A stretch of 8,621 bases of DNA from Actinomycetes bacterium (lineage in GTDB: Bacteria; Actinomycetota; Acidimicrobiia; Acidimicrobiales; RAAP-2), in NCBI GenBank assembly GCA_021787255.1, contig JAJYMD010000343.1, positions 1 through 8,621 of the forward strand. Reading direction: 5' to 3'. The notes beneath the pieces are model-generated. The model was given only the letters and a program-made list of their open reading frames with translations. It had not been told where the DNA came from and made no database searches. A program made the translations under genes and the position numbers. Below are positions 5,961 through 8,621 of the stretch, piece after piece (the first letter of the stretch is position 1; every line of letters begins with the position of its first letter).

Positions 5961-7463
5961 CTACGGGGACGAGCCGCTCGACGCGCCTGCCAGCTGGGCC
6001 AAGGTGGTGCGCCTGCGCCGGCGGGTGCGCGGTGGCCGTCCCGAAGCCGCCCGACGCCGGTCGTCTTCTTGGTGCGCCACGAAGGCGTCAGCGACCGCGA
6101 GGTTGCGCACGACGAGGGCGCAGGCGACAAACAGGCTCATCGGCACGAGGCCCATCACCCGGCACCAGCCCCGGGCGACGTCGATCGTCGCGGGGTCCTT
6201 GATCCGGGCGTTCGAGCGCTCGGCGGCCGAGCGCCTCGCATAGGAGCGTCGCCAAGGCTTGGACAGGTAGTCGTGGCGCTGGGCGGTCTTCGCGTTGACC
6301 GATGGTGCGACGGTGATGGTGACCTGGGTGCAGCACGACGGGGCGTCCTCGGGTGGAAAGAGGATCTCGGGGCGCTCCAAGGACGCGGTCATCGAGGCCT
6401 CCCGCCGCGGGCAGCGGAGCTTCCCCGCCAGAGCCGGGCACATCACCCGGTGGTAGCCGTCTGCGTCGTCTCCGCTGATGCGCCCGAGCTTGTAGCGGCT
6501 GAGCTCGGCCACCTTGTGGTCGTGTGCCGACACCTCTTGTTCGCTCGCGCCACGTGCAAGCGGCGACAGGTCGAAGAGCGCCTTGGGCGTGGCGGGGCAG
6601 TAGAGGTTCCCGTCGAAGCAGATCGCACCCTCGTGGGTTCCCTGCATGCCGCGGTCGTGGGGGTGCAGGTCCATCACGAGGCTCGCACCGGCTGCGCGAA
6701 GCGCGAGCGCGAAGTGCTCGGGGACCCGGTGCGCGTACCCCGAGTCGGCCACCACGTCACCGAGGGGGATGCCTGCTCGTGGCATCGCCACCATGACGCC
6801 GACCATTTCGGGCACCGGGTCGTGGTCGCAGCCGACGAGGTTCATCCGGCGCACGAGCTCTGCGACGCTTCCTTCGCCCTCGTCGTGCACCATGGTCGAA
6901 AGCGACAGGTAGTAGCCGAAGAACAGCTCGTCCTTCTCGCCCGGCCCCCCGCCCTTTCTATGCCCCCAGGCAGCCTCCTTGTCGGCGTAGGTGCCTGTGG
7001 GCTTCTTGTGGCGGGTGGAGAAGGACTCGACGTCGGTCCAGTCGACCGCCAAAGAGCGCGACGCGTCTTTCATCGTGCCGGGCACCGAGGCCTCGACGAG
7101 CGCGTCGAGGACACCTTGGAGCGCCTCGGTCGCGGCGCCGTCGGGCGTCTCCTTTGCGAGCGCGCTGACGAGGAGGTGAAAGGTGCGTTCCACCTGACGA
7201 TACGTGAGCGTGTGCGGGCGGCCGTGCCAGTCGACCACCACCCCGAGGCGCAGACGATCGGCCTCTTCCAAAGAGCAGAGCGCCGTGTGCACGCGCGTCA
7301 AGTGTGCGGGCCGTCCGTCGCAAAGGGCCACGAGCATCCCGAGGAGCAGCGTGCGGACGCAGAGCTGGCGGGGACGGACCCCCAAAGAAAGGAGCTCTTC
7401 GATGCGGGGGGCGATCCCCGAGGCGTCGACGACGGCTTCTGCGCGCCCGAGGTCGGCGCTCAC
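5961..7463 (-). CDS. DDE-type transposase
   Basis: The protein is predicted to cut and join the ends of the element. The 500-residue product has a helical N-terminal part (~1-135, probably DNA binding) followed by an RNase H-like core. Likely catalytic residues are Asp141 (or Asp144) in AVDWTDVES, Asp240 in VVADSGYA and Glu415 in AAERSNARIKD. The helical stretch RGWCRVMGLV..LFVACALVVRN after it is typical of DDE_Tnp_1-like transposases. Between the second Asp and the Glu is a long insertion of ~170 residues with Cys at 282, 289, 342, 351, 377 and 378, perhaps a zinc site. The C-terminus is Arg-rich (residues 469-486). GTG 7463 is chosen because it overlaps the upstream stop (GTGA) and has GGAG 7 nt before it; GTG 7466 is an alternative. 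A much longer frame extends upstream, but that part shadows the neighbouring gene. I cannot name the IS family with confidence. The frame appears intact. Confidence 0.88.
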   Translation of the reverse strand: MSADLGRAEAVVDASGIAPRIEELLSLGVRPRQLCVRTLLLGMLVALCDGRPAHLTRVHTALCSLEEADRLRLGVVVDWHGRPHTLTYRQVERTFHLLVSALAKETPDGAATEALQGVLDALVEASVPGTMKDASRSLAVDWTDVESFSTRHKKPTGTYADKEAAWGHRKGGGPGEKDELFFGYYLSLSTMVHDEGEGSVAELVRRMNLVGCDHDPVPEMVGVMVAMPRAGIPLGDVVADSGYAHRVPEHFALALRAAGASLVMDLHPHDRGMQGTHEGAICFDGNLYCPATPKALFDLSPLARGASEQEVSAHDHKVAELSRYKLGRISGDDADGYHRVMCPALAGKLRCPRREASMTASLERPEILFPPEDAPSCCTQVTITVAPSVNAKTAQRHDYLSKPWRRSYARRSAAERSNARIKDPATIDVARGWCRVMGLVPMSLFVACALVVRNLAVADAFVAHQEDDRRRAASGRPPRTRRRRRTTLAQLAGASSGSSP

Positions 7464-8353
7464 CACCTGGCTCCGAGAAGCGCCACCGCGTCGTGTTCGT
7501 CTGGGGAGACGAGATGGGCCACGAGGTCCCCAAGACGCTGGGAGCAGGTGATGCCGGCCGCGTCCATGAACGCTTTGAGCCCGATCGTCTCGGCCACGGC
7601 CACGAGCCAGGTGGCCCGCAGGCGAGCGATCTCGAGCCGTGGCAGATCCCGCCCGCCAGAAAGCGACGCGGTGAGCGGGGTGGTCACGTTGCGTCGGCTG
7701 ACAGATGTGCCGCCGATCAAAAGGCTGCCGCCGGCGAAGCGGGCGGCCGAGTGGAGCCGGTCGTGATAGTTCGACAGCACCGGCACGGCCCGGGGTCTGC
7801 GGCCTGCTCGCACCAAGACCACCACCCCGCCCGAGCGCCAGACGACGTCGGCGCCGGTCACGGCCTTGAGGTCGCAGCCCACGAGCCCCGCCCCCGCACC
7901 AAGGCAGACGAGCGCCGAGGTGCGCATGCGCCGGGCCTCGGTCGGCTGGGCGTCCGCCAGGGAGAGGTAACCGGCGATCTCGGCTTTCGAGTAGGGCGCC
8001 TTGGCGCGCTCGCGGCCGAGCCACAGCGGCGGCGGGGCGCACTCGAGCGCCCGGGCCATCGCCCGCAGGTTGGACCGCACCGTGCGGCGCGTCGGCGCCG
8101 ACAGCTTGGACACCGAAGGCGCACAGCAGCGCTCGACCACAGAAGGACGGAGCGCCACGGTGGCAGTGAGCTCGAGGCCGATCGACTCGCAGAACGCCCC
8201 GAGCCGGGAGGCGGCGAACAGGTAGGCCTTGGCCCGGTTCGGAGTCGGCGGCCCGGCAGCTGCGGTCAGCCCCTTGGCGAAGTCGGCCGCAGCCAAAGAC
8301 ACCGTGTGCGAGCTGAAGCCCTCGATCAGTGCCGCCACCTCCGTCGATAGCAC
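7460..8353 (-). CDS. Tyrosine-recombinase-like protein, predicted catalytically inactive
   Basis: The 297-residue product has an N-terminal helical region (~40-105) like the SAM-like core-binding domain of integrases, then a region like the catalytic domain from YSKAEIAGYL (~121). GAGLVGCDLKAVTGADV (154-170) matches the box I pattern, but the catalytic Arg position is Val158. In ARLRATW (243-249) the box II His is replaced by Ala243, while Arg246 remains. The LGH motif is replaced by AGIT, and no Tyr occurs after residue 196, so there is no nucleophile. I infer a DNA-binding role, perhaps helping or directing the transposase. The stop overlaps the transposase start by 4 bp, so the two are probably cotranscribed and coupled. 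The start is uncertain: GTG 8353 lies inside the palindrome and has no Shine-Dalgarno sequence, and GTG 8338 is an alternative. An upstream in-frame ATG at 8521 would overlap the divergent gene and is unlikely. Confidence 0.72.
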   Translation of the reverse strand: MLSTEVAALIEGFSSHTVSLAAADFAKGLTAAAGPPTPNRAKAYLFAASRLGAFCESIGLELTATVALRPSVVERCCAPSVSKLSAPTRRTVRSNLRAMARALECAPPPLWLGRERAKAPYSKAEIAGYLSLADAQPTEARRMRTSALVCLGAGAGLVGCDLKAVTGADVVWRSGGVVVLVRAGRRPRAVPVLSNYHDRLHSAARFAGGSLLIGGTSVSRRNVTTPLTASLSGGRDLPRLEIARLRATWLVAVAETIGLKAFMDAAGITCSQRLGDLVAHLVSPDEHDAVALLGARW

Positions 8354-8378
8354 ACCGTATATATACTGTGTGCTATCG
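8345..8378. promoter_or_regulatory. 34-bp near-perfect palindrome between divergent genes
   Basis: The arms CGATAGCACAC (8345-8355) and GTGTGCTATCG (8368-8378) are perfect inverted copies. The centre GTATATATAC (8357-8366) is itself a 10-bp palindrome. Only the pair 8356/8367 (C and T) fails, so 16 of 17 pairs match. On the plus strand TATACT (8362-8367) is a good -10 box. On the minus strand TACGGT (TANNNT) lies at 8354-8359. The site thus overlaps likely promoters of both divergent genes and the possible GTG start at 8353. It could be an operator for a dimeric regulator or a recombinase-type binding site (two inverted arms around a short AT core). Confidence 0.85.
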
Positions 8379-8390
8379 GACCGGTGGGGG

Positions 8391-8621
8391 ATGCTCGTGG
8401 GAAGGTGGAGCGTGGCGGTCAGCCCGAGGCAGCGAAAAGAGCAGGCTCGCATCGCCACGGCCCTCGGGGAGATGGGCTTCGTCCTCCCCGGCAGCCTCAC
8501 CGAGCGGTACTTTTCGTGCACTCATGCCGGCTGCCACTGTCACGCCGACCCCCCGGTCCTCCACGGCACGTACCTCCAGTGGAGCCGAAAGGTCGCAGGA
8601 AGGACCACGAGCCGCACGCTC
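8391..8621 (+). CDS. DUF6788-like small Cys/His protein, C-terminus cut by window edge
   Basis: The frame is open from ATG 8391 through the right edge (77 codons). After a basic, Gln/Arg-rich start come LPGSL (residues 32-36), a cluster C-x4-C-x-C-x-C/H-like (Cys43, Cys48, Cys50, with His45, His49 and His51), then HGTYLQWSRKVAGRTTSRTL (58-77). This order of motifs (GSL, C..CxC, HGxYxxW, GGKT-like) is that of the DUF6788 family as I recall it, whose function is unknown and which is often found near transposases. The Cys/His cluster suggests metal binding. GTG 8412, preceded by AAGGTGGAG, is an equally good or better start and would shorten the protein by 7 residues. It is divergent from the recombinase-like gene across the palindrome. 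The family call is from memory of the motif pattern. Confidence 0.7.
   Translation, partial: MLVGRWSVAVSPRQRKEQARIATALGEMGFVLPGSLTERYFSCTHAGCHCHADPPVLHGTYLQWSRKVAGRTTSRTL

Larger units (their letters stand above)
5961..8621. mobile_element. Transposon-like module, boundaries unknown
   Basis: The module consists of a DDE transposase, an overlapping tyrosine-recombinase-like gene, and a divergent DUF6788-like gene cut by the window edge. A 34-bp palindrome lies between the two transcription units. It sits beside tRNA-Thr and its hairpin. I compared the sequence after the tRNA hairpin (5817-5960) with the right part of the window and saw no matching terminal inverted repeats or target duplication. 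The right end therefore probably lies outside. The coordinates given cover only the genes seen, not the true ends. Confidence 0.6.

Noticed and set aside
6069..7766. Plus-strand frame of 565 codons over the transposase
   Set aside because: It is the antisense shadow of the DDE transposase and runs into the recombinase-like gene. It has no recognisable domain.
7464..8042. Upstream extension of the transposase frame to position 8042
   Set aside because: The added residues are Arg/Gly/Ala-rich low-complexity sequence that shadows the recombinase-like gene. A well-placed GTG with GGAG at the GTGA overlap explains the start.
8354..8521. N-terminal extension of the recombinase-like protein to ATG 8521
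   Set aside because: It would cross the palindrome and overlap the divergent DUF6788-like gene. The 56 extra residues show no integrase-like features.
1..8621. CRISPR array, toxin-antitoxin pair or anti-phage system
   Set aside because: No regularly spaced repeats with unique spacers occur. The tandem repeats are contiguous, and no gene matches such systems.

Overview
The window is high-GC DNA that reads like an actinobacterial chromosome, possibly Acidimicrobiia-like. This placement is an inference from GC content, GTG starts, leaderless-type promoters and the protein sequences, and I cannot fix the taxon. Two parts can be separated: an ordinary housekeeping part (about 1-5816) and a mobile-element-like part (about 5886 to the right edge).

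Housekeeping part. The minus strand from 3091 to the left edge encodes cobalamin-dependent methionine synthase (metH), cut by the window within its C-terminal activation domain. Divergent from it, 44 bp away, is a PduO-type ATP:cob(I)alamin adenosyltransferase (3136-3762). The two genes meet head to head, each with a TANNNT -10-like box only 8-9 nt before its start codon, so both may be transcribed as leaderless mRNAs from one compact divergent promoter. Both proteins act on cobalamin: MetH uses the methyl form and PduO makes the adenosyl form. The short gap after pduO consists of imperfect 15-bp tandem repeats that run into a strong Shine-Dalgarno sequence for pepA, an M17 leucyl aminopeptidase with all its zinc-binding and catalytic residues (3847-5418). 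After pepA come a hairpin, a perfect 16-bp tandem duplication, a tRNA-Thr(UGU) gene with encoded CCA (5710-5787) and a strong hairpin directly behind the tRNA.

Mobile part. On the minus strand, two genes overlap by 4 bp (GTGA) and are probably translationally coupled. The upstream gene (7460-8353) encodes a protein that looks like a tyrosine recombinase but lacks the first catalytic Arg, the box II His and any C-terminal Tyr. The downstream gene (5961-7463) is a DDE-type transposase with an apparent D-D-E triad, a Cys-bearing insertion and an Arg-rich tail. Divergent from them, and cut by the right edge, is a small Cys/His protein resembling the DUF6788 family. Between the divergent genes lies a 34-bp near-perfect palindrome, with one mismatched pair, centred on TATATATA; it overlaps the likely promoters of both sides.

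The most interesting point is this combination: a predicted inactive tyrosine-recombinase fold coupled to a DDE transposase, with a DUF6788-like partner and a large symmetrical site between them, next to a tRNA gene. Element ends, terminal repeats and target duplications could not be found inside the window, so the mobile unit is not delimited.
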